Positions 34,338 through 47,520 are shown, numbered from the stretch's first letter. The stretch is 64,000 nt of DNA from Circinella umbellata (GCA_025093555.1 JAIWNF010000006.1:868001-932000), one strand, 5' to 3'. Numbers and translations: made by a program. Notes: a model not told the origin generated them from the letters alone.

Positions 34338-36189
34338 AGGGAGAATAGAAAAACTTATTAGTGTAAATTTATCCTCGAGTATAAGGAGAACAATTAAGGA
34401 GAGGGTAGAAACTTACGGCGCTCCAGGGAGCGTTTCAGGGAAAAAAAGCCCGTTTTCTGTTGTGCATAAAGATACAATATATCAATGTAAAAGGTATTCT
34501 CTCCTGAAGCTCAATTACTAGTGGTTATATTTAAGTTTGTTTGGTCAGTATGTTTTGTTTTTTCGCTTTATTTTTTGTATTACAGTAATTATAGGCTTTG
34601 TTCAATATTTACGCCTCAAACTATTCAGAATACCATCAATTAGGCCAAAAAAAAAATGTTACAGTAAGCTAAAAATTTTCGAGCCGACCACCTGTGACAG
34701 TTATAATATTTTTCACACGGATCATGTACTGCATATAAATCTTAAAAAAAACCACATTTTTATAATACGTAATAAATCATTGTTTATTATTGTTTTCCTT
34801 TTATATAATAGTATATATGTCTTCATTCGAATCACACAGAAGTCAAAGCAAAAAATCATGCAATGTAAAGTAGTAAATAAACTGTAATTACAAAATAGAA
34901 GCTGGGGTAAATACATCGCACGATGATTTTTTATGTACGCGCCGTCAAATTAAAATAAACAAATAAGAACAAATAAAAGAGAATATGATACCCAACTCAG
35001 CTCTTCCAAGTCTAAGCAACTAAGATTAATAGCAGTGTCTCATAAAAAATATTTCAAATCACTCCACCTACGTAAATATCTATAAATATCATTGTAAAAG
35101 ATAATGTCATCCAAATGTCCCTACATACAGTAATCAACCTATATACGATCGAGTCTCAGAGAATACACCTTGTCTGTTTCAACTGTTTTTACGTATCTTT
35201 ATATTGTTCAGAGACTAATAAAATACGACATTCAGATTGCTCCTGCATCAAAATTTATAAAGATATTTGAGTACGTAGTAGGTAAGGGCGCCGTCACTTT
35301 TTTTCGGATATTAAGTGCAGATTACTGCATATCACGAGTTACTCGACTTACTTAAACTTATAAAGCGCTTGACCTTGTTGCAGAACAATTATACTTCTTT
35401 TTCTTTAATACCACGAGAAATTATTAATGAGATTAACCCTAATAAATTAAACATTCAAGTCATACGTAAGAGGGAAAAGAAAAATGGATCTTAACGCGGG
35501 AACCATCTTAATTTTGATAGCAAATAACATTTTTGACATAAGCTTATGTTAAATCGATATAATTAGCTTATTCTTTACTTGCTTTTTGATTCATTCTATA
35601 CATAATATATTATTTGATATCTAACCATTAGCTTATCACTTGAGTGGATAAATAATGGCAGAAAATAAGAACTGTTCTATACATGATACGTAGCATATAT
35701 CAATTTATAATGACGTATCGCACAAAATAAACTTTTTGCGAAATGTAGGTAAGTTAAAAAAGGGACCCGTTAAAATATCTAAAATGCCGTATACCAACAG
35801 TCATCTTTTAGTATCATATTTTTCCAAAATGTTTTTTTTTTTCGATGTTGTCATTTTAATTATTTGTTTGGTCGATCTGCTTAATAAATAAAATACATAA
35901 TAATCCATGCACTTGTAGTTCTGCTACCGACAGTTATTAGCAGCTCTGCATCGATATTTTTAAAAAAAATTAGTTTATAATGTTGGTAGGTAGCGATATA
36001 ACAAATCATTATATTTTACTGAGTTAACTTGTCTTTGTCTCATTTATTATTGTTTGAGATTATTTTTACCTCATATTACCAAAATATCAGTACGGTTTCT
36101 GGCCTGTATAGATATTTTATCCAGCTAGGATGATGGTTCTTCATTTTCAAAGGTCAATCGATATGTTTTTTAGATCGGATACATAATAG
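34335..36189. other. Intergenic between the two repeat units, about 1.85 kb
   Basis: AT-rich with no gene recognised. ORFs at 34537-34887 and 35170-35355 lack motifs. Confidence 0.45.
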
Positions 36190-36476
36190 TTCGAGATCGC
36201 CATTTCGTTTTAGATTAATTCGAATCTCAAAATACAAGGGTTTGTTTTATAGGTTTTATTCAATAGGAATTATCAGTATCTTAAACAAAGTATACTTATA
36301 CATAACAAATTGATTTTCTAAACATTGGAAACACTAGCACCTTTTTTTATTCTTGGCAATCACCATTGTTTAATTTTTATGATACTTTACAAACCATAAA
36401 CCAGAAGAGCATACCGTTTTCAGGACGACTCAATATGATCCAGTTTCATTATTATTTCAGGTACAGAAAAAATGGA

Positions 36477-36485
36477 TATAAAAAG
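36477..36485 (+). promoter_or_regulatory. TATA box of TLP copy 3
   Basis: TATAAAAAG 80 bases before the ATG, same context as copy 2. Confidence 0.6.
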
Positions 36486-36556
36486 ACCATCCAGGGACAT
36501 ATTTCGACTTTTTTTTTTAATTATCTTTATACAAATACATTATATCCAAGAAAAAT

Positions 36557-37363
36557 ATGTTGAACATTATCAAGATTTCTGCTATCCTTGCTTTCGCTGG
36601 CGTTAGCTTGGCTGCTCCTGCTAGTTCCACATCACCTGACTCTGCTTCACCTTCATCTTCTGGAGCAGGTGGTGGTTCTTCTACTTCATCCTCTTCAAGT
36701 CCATCTGCATCTTCTTCCTCAGGCGGTGGTAATTCTACTTCATCGGGTGGTGGTGGTGGCGGTGGTGGTGACGTTAAAGTTACTGTCAAAAATAGCTGTA
36801 GCAATAATCTTAAAGTCTACAAGTTAACCAATGGTGGTGGCGATCAAGAAGATCAAGATGTTTCTGCTGGTTCGTCGCATGATTTCCAAGTCAGCTCCGA
36901 CTGGTCTGGTCGATTCTGGGGCTGTAAAGATGGTGGTGATTGTGGTTCATATGGCTCTGCGGTTTCACTTGCCGAATTCTTATTCAAGGGTTATGAAGGA
37001 AGTGATTTCTATGATATTTCGTTTGTCGATGGTTTCAACTTACCCATGAGTATCGAACCTGAAGGCCAATCTGGTGGTGGTGGTGATGGTTATAACTGTG
37101 GATCACCTACATGTTCAAGCTTGCCAACATGTCCTGATGAATTAAAGGGTGACAATGGTGCATGTAAAAGTGCTTGTGCTGCCTTTGGTACTGAAGAATA
37201 TTGTTGTACTGGTGAATATAACTCTCCTGACAAGTGTAAGGCTAGCGAATATGCTGATCAATTCAAGTCTGGTTGTTCCGATGCTTATAGTTATGCTTAT
37301 GATGATGCCAAGAGTACATTTGGATGTAAAGCTGACAAGTACACTGTCACTTTCTGCCCCTAA
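36557..37363 (+). CDS. Secreted thaumatin-like protein, copy 3
   Basis: Intronless, 268 residues, predicted protein identical to copy 2. Signal peptide, Ser/Gly linker and thaumatin domain with the same Cys pattern and cleft residues. The immediate 3' flank differs from copy 2 by single bases (AAATAACATTCC versus AAAAAACATTCC). The convergent neighbour here is the broken ubiquitin-like gene rather than the intact one, while the TLP remains unchanged. This contrast suggests selection or gene conversion on the TLP. Confidence 0.94.
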   Translation: MLNIIKISAILAFAGVSLAAPASSTSPDSASPSSSGAGGGSSTSSSSSPSASSSSGGGNSTSSGGGGGGGGDVKVTVKNSCSNNLKVYKLTNGGGDQEDQDVSAGSSHDFQVSSDWSGRFWGCKDGGDCGSYGSAVSLAEFLFKGYEGSDFYDISFVDGFNLPMSIEPEGQSGGGGDGYNCGSPTCSSLPTCPDELKGDNGACKSACAAFGTEEYCCTGEYNSPDKCKASEYADQFKSGCSDAYSYAYDDAKSTFGCKADKYTVTFCP

Positions 37364-37799
37364 AAAATATCAATTCTATATATACCATCCATTTCCCTCT
37401 TCTTTCTTAAAAATAACATTCCATTAAATAAAAAAAACAGCTGGACTGTTGTAACTTTTTTCTTAAAAATATAAACAAAAATTTGAAATTCAATAATGTT
37501 CGTCTCTTATTACATATTCATTGATAGGTTATTGTAGTAAATAATATGAAATATGTATATGAAAGCTTTTTTTTCTGAATTGGTTTATATAGAATTTCTT
37601 TGTTTATTGATAACACTAGCTTATCGTATACTTCATTACTAATCAGGATGCATAATGAAATCGTTGATTTCATGTTGATGCTGAAATAATATAGACTAGA
37701 AGATTATACGTAAAGCAGGTAAAAAAAAAAGTAAAAAAAAAAGAACTCGTGTGTGTGTGTGAGCATGAATTATTGAGCCAAAAAAAACCATTTTGCTGG

Positions 37800-39378
37800 G
37801 TCATTAAATTTTCAAGACTCGATTCCCAATTGTTTCCATGAGAGTTGATTACTTGGATCATAACGTTGATATGCATCTCCACGAGTCACTTTCTTTCAAT
37901 CCAACTTGAACTCTGTACCATCTTCTTTGACACCGTAAATTCTATATTGACAATTTGCAAATTCAGCGGTGATCGGTTTGACATTCGTGCTAGAACAATT
38001 GAGACAGTTACTAAGCGATTTACCCAATTCCCGCAATCCCATACCATAGCAATACATTTAAACTCGACTTCAATATTGGTACGCGATATCATCGTTCGAC
38101 CCTTTAGTGCATTTTTTGAAAATTTTAGTTTTTGAGGGCCTCTTGAACTGGGTACATCCACAAAGTCTATAACGACTCTTTCATCACCACGTTATTGAAG
38201 AACTAGATATATTTCAGATCCTTTTTGAATTTTATATTTACTTAATAAGTTTTCATTCCATAGTCACTTTCCTTTGTAAACCATGGGCATTTGATCAGGT
38301 GGACTTCCTCAAATGCTTCTTTCAATTTATAGACATTCTGTGTTTCTCCGTCGATATAGATGGTAAATTATTTGCTATATAATGTTTTGATGTGGATTTT
38401 GACGAGATTAGGACCTTTAGGTATAGGATCTCTTTTGTATGAAGTATAGTTGTCAGGTATTTTGATCGTGAATTGGATTTCACCGTTTTGAATGTCACTG
38501 TATTCAGAGAGTTGCTGTTCGTTTACTAGTGATGAACCAATTAAAGAATTAAAACTGGTCAGAAACAGGTAATGTTTCTTTCTCGAATGGTTCTCGTTTA
38601 AACATATGAGAGAGCGTTTTTTTTGAGATCCTGTACAGTAGCCGTGTGTTTCATATCTGCAGCAACATTTTCTTCTTCTGCTGTAATCACTTTAATAATT
38701 ATCATTGATTTCGAACATTATGACGACGGAAGCTCTTATGATGCTGTAGTTTCTGTAGTTTTGATGGTGAAGCAGCTGTAACCGGTGCTAGTGCTGATAA
38801 GAACGGTTACTTTTGCTTCTCTGGTTTTTTCTTATCAAAAGAACCAAGAAACGATGATGAGAAAATCTGTTGCTGTTGTCTTTACACAAATCTAGCCGTG
38901 CTTTAAGCTTGCTTTTTATTGAGAATAATACTATTGATAGTTTCACATTTTTTGTTTCTGTATTTCTTCCTCTTCTTTGTTCACAACAATAGTTGGTAAT
39001 AATTCCTTTTGTTTCAAATTTGCTTGCTGTGGTACTTCCTTTTTTGCGAAAATATCAGTTGCTGATCCTTGCTGTTGTTTGACAAAAGCTATTTTTGGGG
39101 GGCGGTGTTGGAGCATTTGCATTTAATGAGGCACGGCCTTGATAAGTAACCGTTTTCCAAAATAATTTGAAGTCGTATACTGGTTTAACATTATTAGGTA
39201 TGTTTATTTCGTCAAGATAAATCTCATTACCTATATAATTTCTGCCTGGTATTTGAGTGGCCCAAGATTTTTTAGATACTCGATATTCAATATAATCCAT
39301 TGGTTCATGCTCTAGATAAGGAACTCGAATAAACATGTCTGGAAGTCCAGAAATAAGAACGTCCACTTCAGAAGGCAT
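37800..39378 (-). pseudogene. Broken paralogue of the ubiquitin-like gene
   Basis: Homologous to the gene at 32631-34197. The N-terminal ORF (39055-39378, starting MPSEVDVLISGLPDM) is open and shares KTVTYQG with the intact copy. The downstream UBL and ubiquitin-like parts survive only in pieces across frames, and the tail (37886-38161, GPQKLKFSKNALKGRTM) is in another frame. Several frameshifts and stops prevent one protein. The N-terminal 90 residues differ strongly from the intact gene, so this piece might still be translated alone; I see no evidence for that. Confidence 0.7.
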
Positions 39379-39774
39379 GTTTTTTTATATGTATATAGCA
39401 AAGAAAAAAGAAGAAATTAAAGAAGATGGGAAAAACAAAAATTAACAAATTTATATCCTTCAAAAGAAACGATGTATAAGGCAAGAGTATAAATCTGTGG
39501 CACGTTTTTCTTTTCTTGACGACAGCATATCAATGAATTATTATTATTATTATTTATTATGCTGGTGTGATGTTGGATCGACAAGGGCTATTTTTGTGTA
39601 CGCTTAAATAGATGTTACATATGATAACATCTAATAACTGATAACCAGAAACAAAAGCGAGTATCCATTAATTTCTGAGTGAAAAAAAACACCGCTCCAA
39701 CAATTAGCATTTATTATCTTATAGTGTGTTTCCGTGTACTACTTCTTTTTCCAACTGACACATAAAAAATAATA
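39379..39774. promoter_or_regulatory. Upstream region of SEC17, also present inverted near 62 kb
   Basis: About 400 bases between the ubiquitin-like pseudogene and SEC17. It contains CTGTGGCACGTTTTTCTT (39496) and CACCGCTCCAACAATTAGCA (39690). Both recur inverted at about 62170 and 61985, so this promoter was duplicated along with SEC17 exon 1. Confidence 0.6.
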
Positions 39775-41289
39775 ATGGTGGGAGCAGGTTCCGAACAACA
39801 AGCTCGCGAACTAATTGCACAAGCACAAAAGAAATTAAAATCTTGGTCTTTTTTTGGTCCTTCTAATAAATATGAAGATGCTGCCGAATTGTATGAAAAA
39901 GCAGGCAATATGTACAAGTTGGCTCAACAATGTAAAGTATATTCTTATTTTCTATAATAAACTTTAAACTTTCTTCTATCATATTTCCATCCGGCATATT
40001 TTTTTTTTGCTCTTTATCAAACCATCTTGTACTAGAACAGGAAAACATAAATGCAAAGTTAAAAAGCAAAGAAGGAATTGATAGACCAAGTAAATTAACT
40101 TATTATTATGACTTTTTTTAATATAAATAGGGTCATTAGCAGGTGATGCCTTCATTGAAGCTGCAAAACTATTTGAACAAGCCAATGGAGCCAAGTTTGA
40201 TGGTTCAAGAGCTTATGAAAATGCTGCAAAGTGTTATAAACGTCATGATCCTCGAGGTAAAAAATAAATAAATATAAAATAGAAAAAGGAAGGATTTCAA
40301 GTGAAAAAGAAAGGTTACTTTTGTATTTTTTTGGGAAAGTGATTTTATCTTACGAATATGTTCGATGTTAAAAATATTGTTATCAATATATAGCTGCTGT
40401 AAAAGCACTTCATGAAGCTATTGCACTTGATCAAGATGGTGGTAATTTTCGACAAGCAGCACGACATTATCAAGAAGCTGCTGAGCTTTTAGAAACTGAG
40501 ATTGTTGATCCTAAAGCTGCTTATGATGCTTATGGACACGCTGCAGAATTATTTAGTGCAGACGAATCACCTGCGTAAGTTTATTATCATTATTCTGGCT
40601 TGCATAATCATAAAACACGGAGTATACATTTTAGTTTATTTTCATTACTCGATAATAATATAATATATGTATGCTTTTCTTTATTATATAATAGTATGGC
40701 CAATAAGTGCTTCCTTAAAGTAGCCCAAATTGCAGCTGATTTGGATATGTATGATGTTGCTATCGAAAAATTCGAACGTGTAGCTTCTGCTGCAGTCGAT
40801 GATAACTTGTTAAAATGGTCATTGAAGGAATATTTCTTAAAGGCTGGATTATGCCATTTATGTACAGACGTAAGTACTAGTTTTTTTTCTTAAAAAAAAA
40901 ACGGGGAAAAGGTATATGTCTCATCAATGTAGTTGAAGGAAATTAATTGTAATTATATGGATTATAGGATATGGTTCGTTCTCGCCAAGCTTTGAATAGT
41001 TATTGTGGAATGGATATGTCATTTGAACAAACGCGTGAATACCAACTTCTCAAGGTAAAAATTTTAAATATACTTGTGAAACGAGGAACAAGATAAAAAT
41101 GGGGAAGCAGTATTACTGATCATATTATATGAATGAATATAGGGTGTTATGGACGCTATTGATAATGGGGATGTAGAACAGTTTACACAAGCCGTCTATG
41201 ATTATGATAAGTTGACCAAGTTGGATAGTTGGAAAACGGCCATTTTGCTTAAAATCAAAAAGAACATGGATCAAGATGATCTCCGCTAA
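39775..41289 (+). CDS. SEC17: Alpha-SNAP (Sec17), SNARE disassembly adaptor
   Basis: Six exons: 39775-39931, 40131-40256, 40394-40574, 40695-40869, 40968-41054 and 41143-41289. They encode 290 residues, the usual alpha-SNAP length. The donor at 39932 (T|GTAAAG) rather than the GT five bases on gives LAQQWSLAGDAF, matching the family. TPR-like helical hairpins are evident (KYEDAAELYEKAGNMY, FRQAARHYQEAAELLE, MYDVAIEKFERVA). The C-terminus DQDDLR has the Leu next to last that stimulates NSF/Sec18 in alpha-SNAPs. It acts on the cytosolic face of membranes, bridging SNARE complexes to NSF. Exon 1 and the promoter have a dead inverted copy at 61.7-62.2 kb. Confidence 0.95.
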
Positions 41290-41746
41290 ATAACACATCA
41301 TTGCTATGATGATGTTTTCTTTTTTCCTATATCACATAGTTAAAACACACTCACACCATATATACACATTGACATTTTTTTTACTATTTTTCTCTATATT
41401 ATGCCACTATATACATCACATTCTCTCTCAGTCATTCTCTCGAACACGATTTATCTCAATCTCTCCTTACTTGACTTTATATATATGTATAGATATGTAT
41501 ATATAAATTGTAAAACCTTTTACCATCTTCATCAAACACTCATTTACGTAGTTATACATATACACCTCCTACACACACATAAATGACCTTTCACATCAAA
41601 TTTTACTACTTTTGGCAATAATATAACAAACCCCATATCAATCTGATCAACAACAAAATTCTCTATATATTTTAACATTATTAGTATTACCTAGTTACTT
41701 TTATTATTGATTATTATTGATCAACAGTTTATATATATCTATATAT
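41290..41746. other. Convergent intergenic
   Basis: 3' regions of SEC17 and FMT1. AT-rich; the ORFs here are Ile/Ser/Leu-rich noise. Confidence 0.45.
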
Positions 41747-43789
41747 TTATCGACCTCGTCCAGCTTTTCTTCCGTAAAGTTCTTCAAATTCATGTTTACG
41801 CATCTTCATTCTCCTTCGAATCGATTTATTATACTCTTCACGACGTTTGGTTACTCGAACACCACTCATACCAGGTTTGATATCCTCTTCTGTGAAATGA
41901 CCAAATTTTCCAATTTGATCACGTATTTCATATCCATTGATAAAATCACGAGCAGAAATAGCAGTACTTCCTTCTGCTTTGATGTGAGTTACGGCAATAG
42001 CGACACCATCAGCACAGTAGATGTGTAATGTTTTTGTTGTATCATCATACATAAAAGTGCCTGGTTCGGGTTCTTCCCGCAGATAATATAATGGTGAATC
42101 GTGAGGAAGATACATGTTTAATAATTGCATGGTAAGATACCGTTGCTTGATTTTTTTCGATCGTTTGATTCTTGTAAATGTAAATACTGTACGAAGTGGA
42201 TACTTTTTTTTAAAAAAAATACTCGTTATTAATATATGCTGGAGACATAATATAAAAAAATGGAACTGAATCTTTTTGTTGTTGTAGTTGGCTGCCTGGT
42301 TTAAAGACTTACTTGTTCGCCAATAGCACGATATAATTGTTCAATTTGCCATGCGTCCATATCTTTAAATTCAATTTCTGACCATTCTTTTTTAATTTTA
42401 GGTGCTAATGTTACTTGAGAGAGATCTTGTACTTTGGCATTTTTCTAAAATAGAAAAAAAAATGTTAGTAACTTGTTACTCTTCCTCCCTTGCCTAGATA
42501 TTATTATAATTGAAAAAACAGAAAAAAAATTACTTTTAAATAATCAAGATTATGTAATGTATCCATTAAAAGATTCTTTCCCATAGAGCTTAGTCTGTCT
42601 TTTAAGTCTTTATAGTTTGGTGCTTTGATTCGACTAATATCCTGTATAATGGTTTCTGTACATTAGATCATTTAAACGCCTTTTCGGAGATCCTTTCCCA
42701 CTCACTCCCTTGTTCGTTTTATTATTTATTTACCAAAGTTTCTTGTGCAAGAATACGCCCAGCATCAAATTCCTTATCATCCAATTCTTGTACAGTAACA
42801 CCCGTTACATCATCACCTGATAAAATGGTATGTTGTATAGGTGCTGCTCCTCGATATTTAGGTAAAAGTGATGGATGAACGTTGATTGCACCCTTTTTAA
42901 ATCCATGAATGATATCTGATGGTACAAAATATCCAAATGAAACAACTACACCTAAATCATATCCATCCCGGTTGCCAGGCAACTAGTACGTATAAATATG
43001 ATCCCTTTTAGTATATATAATAATCTAGCAACTACAGCCGCTTTCCTTTTCTTTATATATATATATATAGATTTATATACCTTCCATCCATCGAGTGTTT
43101 TTGCATTCTCAGGTGTATGATGAACAGGAATACCATATAATTCAGCAATACCCTTTGTAGGACCTAATAATACATACAAAAAAAAATGTATATTATGAAT
43201 AACATTTTTCTTTCAATTTTGAGAATATACTGTTAAGGCAAAATAAATTATTACTAGGAGTAACTGTTTTTAATTTTCGACCCGTCATTCTATCAGGAGG
43301 ACATACTAAGTCGATACTTTCAATACATGAATTTGATTTTCCTAATTGTAAATAGTTTATAGAATGAGACGTTAAAACAGTTTTAAAAAAACCTTGTAAT
43401 TATTACCCCCTTTGTCTTTAATCTCCAACCTTCTTTTTTTATTATGTCCATACAGTATAAATGTTACCTTTATCAGTAATAAGTGCTTTCAAATGTTTTA
43501 CAGCAAAATCGTCAGTTCCAAAAAATACAACACGAAGTTTTTTCTTGTCATTTTGTTCCTGCTGCTGCTGTTGTTGTTGTTGCTGTTGAATAGTTGCATA
43601 AAATCGAGCATGGCATACAAAGCGAGGAGACTGTGTAAACAATTTATTATGAAATGAAATTTGTTGTTAGGAATCAGATAAAACAAAATATTTAACAGTT
43701 GTAAGCAACTATTCAATAAATGTTATATTTACTTGAATTGATCTTTGACAGGATTTAGACCATGACGTCAAGAAAGACGTCCTTAACAT
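41747..43789 (-). CDS. FMT1: Mitochondrial methionyl-tRNA formyltransferase
   Basis: Eight exons: 43733-43789, 43468-43630, 43255-43341, 43081-43163, 42734-42982, 42534-42641, 42313-42444 and 41747-42202. They encode 444 residues. The enzyme formylates Met-tRNA with 10-formyl-THF to start mitochondrial translation. The N-terminus (MLRTSFLTSWSKSCQRSIQ) is a basic, Ser-rich presequence followed by a ten-Gln tract. The catalytic domain begins LRVVFFGTDDFAVKHLKAL. VSFGYFVPSDII, NVHPSLLPKYRGAAPI with the catalytic Asn/His, and DDKEFDAGRILAQE are visible. The C-terminal domain shows the tRNA-binding pattern AEGSTAISARDFINGY. It is longer than bacterial Fmt because of the N-terminal and a basic C-terminal extension (RRMKMRKHEFEELYGRK). 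Confidence 0.93.
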
Positions 43790-44187
43790 TTTTTTATGGA
43801 GTAGGACCAAGGAGGTCAGGAGTTATAAAAAAAAAAAAAACTAAGACCACATGAAGTTTTTTTTCTTTTTTTTTTTTCCATCTCCATTTTTGTCATGCTC
43901 CGCACTCAGGAACATCCTTAATTTTTTCGCGTGGATGATACATATTATATAAAATGCATCTTGATAAAATGTCTTCCAATGATGTATGTATTTAGTCTAC
44001 CACGTATAGTTATATCAGATACCCCAACAACGGGAGCAATATCTTAATATAGGTGAACTTCTTAACTAGGCAATTTATTATTGGTCGCTTAATAATGGAA
44101 TACCCTATTCAATTATTATTTTAATTAATAGTTTCTCGGACTTGTTGATCTATCGTATTATTTATATTTTCCATTGTTTACATCTAC

Positions 44188-44221
<34 letters not shown>

Positions 44222-45229
44222 CATTATATTTTAATTCAAAACAAGGCGTTTCATCCATTATACTAGGAGTTTCAAAATTATATAGTTTTACATGGCAACA
44301 TGACCATTTAATGTGCTTGTGTACACACATGCGGATTATTAAAAGTCAACTGCTTACAAATTTCCACACAAATGTTAATGTTGTATCCAAGTTATAAGGG
44401 GTGAATGAAATGAGTTTATTCTTCAATTGTATACAATTCCTATTTATTATTGTTAAGTTTCTATCATGTATTATTATTATTATTATTATTATAATTATTC
44501 TTAGCAGGTCGTATGATAATAATAATAATAATAATAATATTTAAAGCGTTAAATATTTTAATATAATAATAATACGAGAAATTTTCAAAATGTTTCAATT
44601 GATACTCCAGATGTGTATACATGGTAATCCCCCTTTCTCCCTCATTTTTGGGGATTTAAGCAAACTGTAATACCATCCAAAATGGTGGTTACCCCCCCTG
44701 GTAGTATAATTTGCATATCAGTTGTTAGTATCATCCCCAATCCAACTTCCGCTCCGATGCACACACACGCTTCGCACCAATGATAACATGATCCTATTGT
44801 ACTTTTAAAGAATCTGCCATGGTTTGAAGATGATGATTCAATTATGGTTCTTTTCCTTTTGAAATAAATAAGAAAAACAGAATGATTTTCTATATAGTTT
44901 CTTAGTTGTTTATAATAAACAAAACTAAAAAAGATTTATTAAATAATAACTTACGAAAATAAAAAAATAAAATGGAAAAGAAGCAAAGAAAAGACTGAAA
45001 CTTGCCGCAGCCATAATAAAATAAGAGATTTTCCCGACTTTTTTTTTTTTATTAGAGGTTGGAAACAACTTTTTTCAACCGCCTCTCTCCTTCTTTTCTT
45101 TTCCTTTTCTTCTCAAACTTTTTTTCTTCTTTTTTCATCGGCCTTTCTTATTCTCATTGTTTCTTTTATTATTTTCCTCTCTTCCTTTTTTATTTCAAGA
45201 AAATAAACTAATCAACTGTTCATTACATC
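43790..45229. other. Divergent intergenic with AT trinucleotide repeats, about 1.4 kb
   Basis: Promoters of FMT1 and MUB1. It holds (TAT)n at about 44190-44219, (TTA)n at about 44471-44490 and (AAT)n at about 44516-44540. The last two are complementary and could pair. The 200 bases before MUB1 are strongly pyrimidine-rich. No gene seen. Confidence 0.5.
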
Positions 45230-46895
45230 ATGCGAGAACCTAACATGAGTTTACCAACCCAAAATCGTGCAGCTGTCTGCATCACTTCTGCTTTATACGA
45301 TAGACGAGCTTTGGATTGTACTGCTACTTTACCAATGATCAACTCATTGACTCATCTTGCTTATTTGACTTCTACTTCACCACGCATTAGAGAAATTTTG
45401 GTGTTGGATGGTGGTTTAGAACAACTTGTTCGTATTTTATCTAATCAAGATAATCATCAACAACCTAACAACCTCAATGTAAATAACCCAACAACGACAT
45501 CACCTCATGACTTGAGATTATTATGTCAATGGTCTCTTGCTTTTCAATGTGTAGTCAATATTGGAGTACGAGGAACGGAACAAATTCGGACCAGAGTCGT
45601 AGAAGCTGGTATGATTAATATTGTATTAAAAGTATTTCAAAACTTTTTACAAGCATTGGAAGCCGTTACAGTTGAAAATGAACAAAATAAACCTCAACAA
45701 CCTCAACAAGTTCAACAGCAACAACAACAAATAGAAACCAAATTATTTGCAATGGATCGCCGTGGTAGTGAATTAGGAGGTAAAAATAATCATTTTTTTT
45801 TCTTTATTCATCCATCATTATTCATTCATTCAATTTCCATCATTATCATCCCCTTCCTAACAACGTCCTCCTCCTTCCTGCTTGCCCCCCAAAAAAATAT
45901 ATTTTCTCTGCCTATCTCCCCTTTATATACACTTTTTTTTTAGCCCCCCACACCGAAAAAAAAATAAAAACAATGAGACTTATTTATTTATAATAGGATT
46001 ACAACTCGAACCGAATGAAGATGATGCGTGTCGATCACAGCCTCAAACACATCACCAGCAATTACCTGAAAACAAACCGACGCCAAGATTTAATTCTTCT
46101 TCTTCATCATCATCCACATCGTCATCATCAGTATCACCGTCCATGCATCCCTTACCGACCCGTCGTCAAGTAAAATCACCTACGATTCGGAGAACTACAT
46201 TTCCTTATATGAAAATCAGCCCAGAACAACGCCGACGTAACCGAAAAGGAACCAATAATAACACTTCGGTTGCTACTACTCAGCGACCGTCGTCAGCATC
46301 ATCATCGTTTGTCAATATGTTCTATCGTGAAGAAGATATTTTAATGTCACTTCAATTATTGGCTTATTTGTCAAAATACCCACATATTCGACAACTGTTT
46401 TATACAGCATATGATATTAATGTATTTTCAATTGTGGAAAAATTCACACGCCGAGCTCATCCACATTTAATTCAATATTGGGCTGGTGTGATTATGCGAA
46501 ATGCTTGTCGAAAGGATGAAACACAAGGTGGGATTCGTAGATGTGCTAACATGCGATGTGGAAAATGGGAAAAGAAACCACGTGAATTTGCAAAATGTCG
46601 CCGTTGTCGTAAAGCCAAATACTGCAGTAAAGCATGCCAAAGTGTTGCTTGGAGCGATGGTCACCGTTGGTGGTGTGTAGAGAGACCTTCTTCTGCGGTA
46701 TCCACATCTACATCTACAACTACAAATAATAATGATTTACATGTACATCATCATCAACATCAACATCATCATAATCACTCTCATAATACAAATAATTCCA
46801 CGACGACGGCAACAGAAACTGCACCTTCATCTATTTCGACAACTACAAATACTACAACTACAACAACTGAACAACAACCATCTATGCATCATTAA
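45230..46895 (+). CDS. MUB1: MYND zinc-finger protein of the Mub1/SamB family
   Basis: Exons 45230-45779 and 45997-46895 encode 482 residues. The N-terminal block (MREPNMSLPTQNRAAVCITS, LYDRRALDCTATLPMINSL, SPRIREILVLDGGLE) is the conserved armadillo-like region of fungal Mub1/SamB proteins. A second block, DILMSLQLLAYLSKYPHIRQ to YWAGVIMRNACRKDE, precedes a MYND finger (CANMRC...CRRCRKAKYCSKAC...HRWWC). Mub1 in yeast partners with the E3 ligase Ubr2 to degrade Rpn4; in Aspergillus SamB affects morphogenesis. Low-complexity Ser, Gln and His/Thr tracts fill the linkers and tail. The intron (45780-45996) has GTAAAA and AATAG borders. Confidence 0.9.
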
Positions 46896-47520
46896 TAATC
46901 ATTTGCATTTTCCAAAAGGAAAAAAAAAAAGAATATTACTAATCCTTTGGTACCCCTTCCCGCTTTCCAATACCACCAAATTATTATTATCATCCATTCT
47001 CTCTTTATTTTTATTACTATTATTATCCTTTTTATTCCTTCTTTCACGCGTATTATTCCATCTATATTCAACCCAAAATTTCTCCAACCCATCCTTTTTT
47101 TTTCATATTATATTATATATATTATCTCTCAACACACAATAACCAGCATATTTCACTCTCACTCTTTTATTCTTTTTTTTTTTCTTAATATCTTTTATCA
47201 CTATTCTAACTCTCTTTTTATTATTATTTTTATCACATCAATTAAGCATCAATAATAAAATGGCCTTGTACATATTATTCGCTTGGACAAAAAAAAAATG
47301 GATATTTATTATTGTTTATGATTGGTATGGAACATTACCATATATGGATAAGTGGGTGATGCAAGTAGTGTGATAAAAGTGAAAGGAAAGGGGTTCGGAA
47401 AGGTGTGAGAATAAAGTAATTATAATGAACGGTTTTCCCATATGAATAAAACAAAAGGTATAAAGAAAAAAGTATAAAACATGACATTTATATATATATC
47501 TACGTATGTGTATGTTCTTT
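46896..47520. other. Convergent intergenic
   Basis: AT-rich 3' regions of MUB1 and the RGS gene. The long ORFs on both strands are hydrophobic noise from T-rich DNA. Confidence 0.45.

Larger units (their letters stand above)
36190..39378. repeat. Segmental repeat unit B: TLP copy 3 + broken ubiquitin-like gene
   Basis: Direct repeat of unit A. Homology starts abruptly at GATCGCCATTTCG (36196) and runs through the TLP and its 3' flank into the ubiquitin-like pseudogene. Confidence 0.8.

Noticed and set aside
31369..37363. TLP copies as retrogenes because they lack introns
   Set aside because: All copies share promoters and 3' flanks, which retroposition would not carry; segmental duplication explains them.
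45782..45996. Readthrough of MUB1 exon 1 and the early start of exon 2
   Set aside because: Both extensions are poly-Phe, Ser or Pro stretches inside a clear GT-AG intron.
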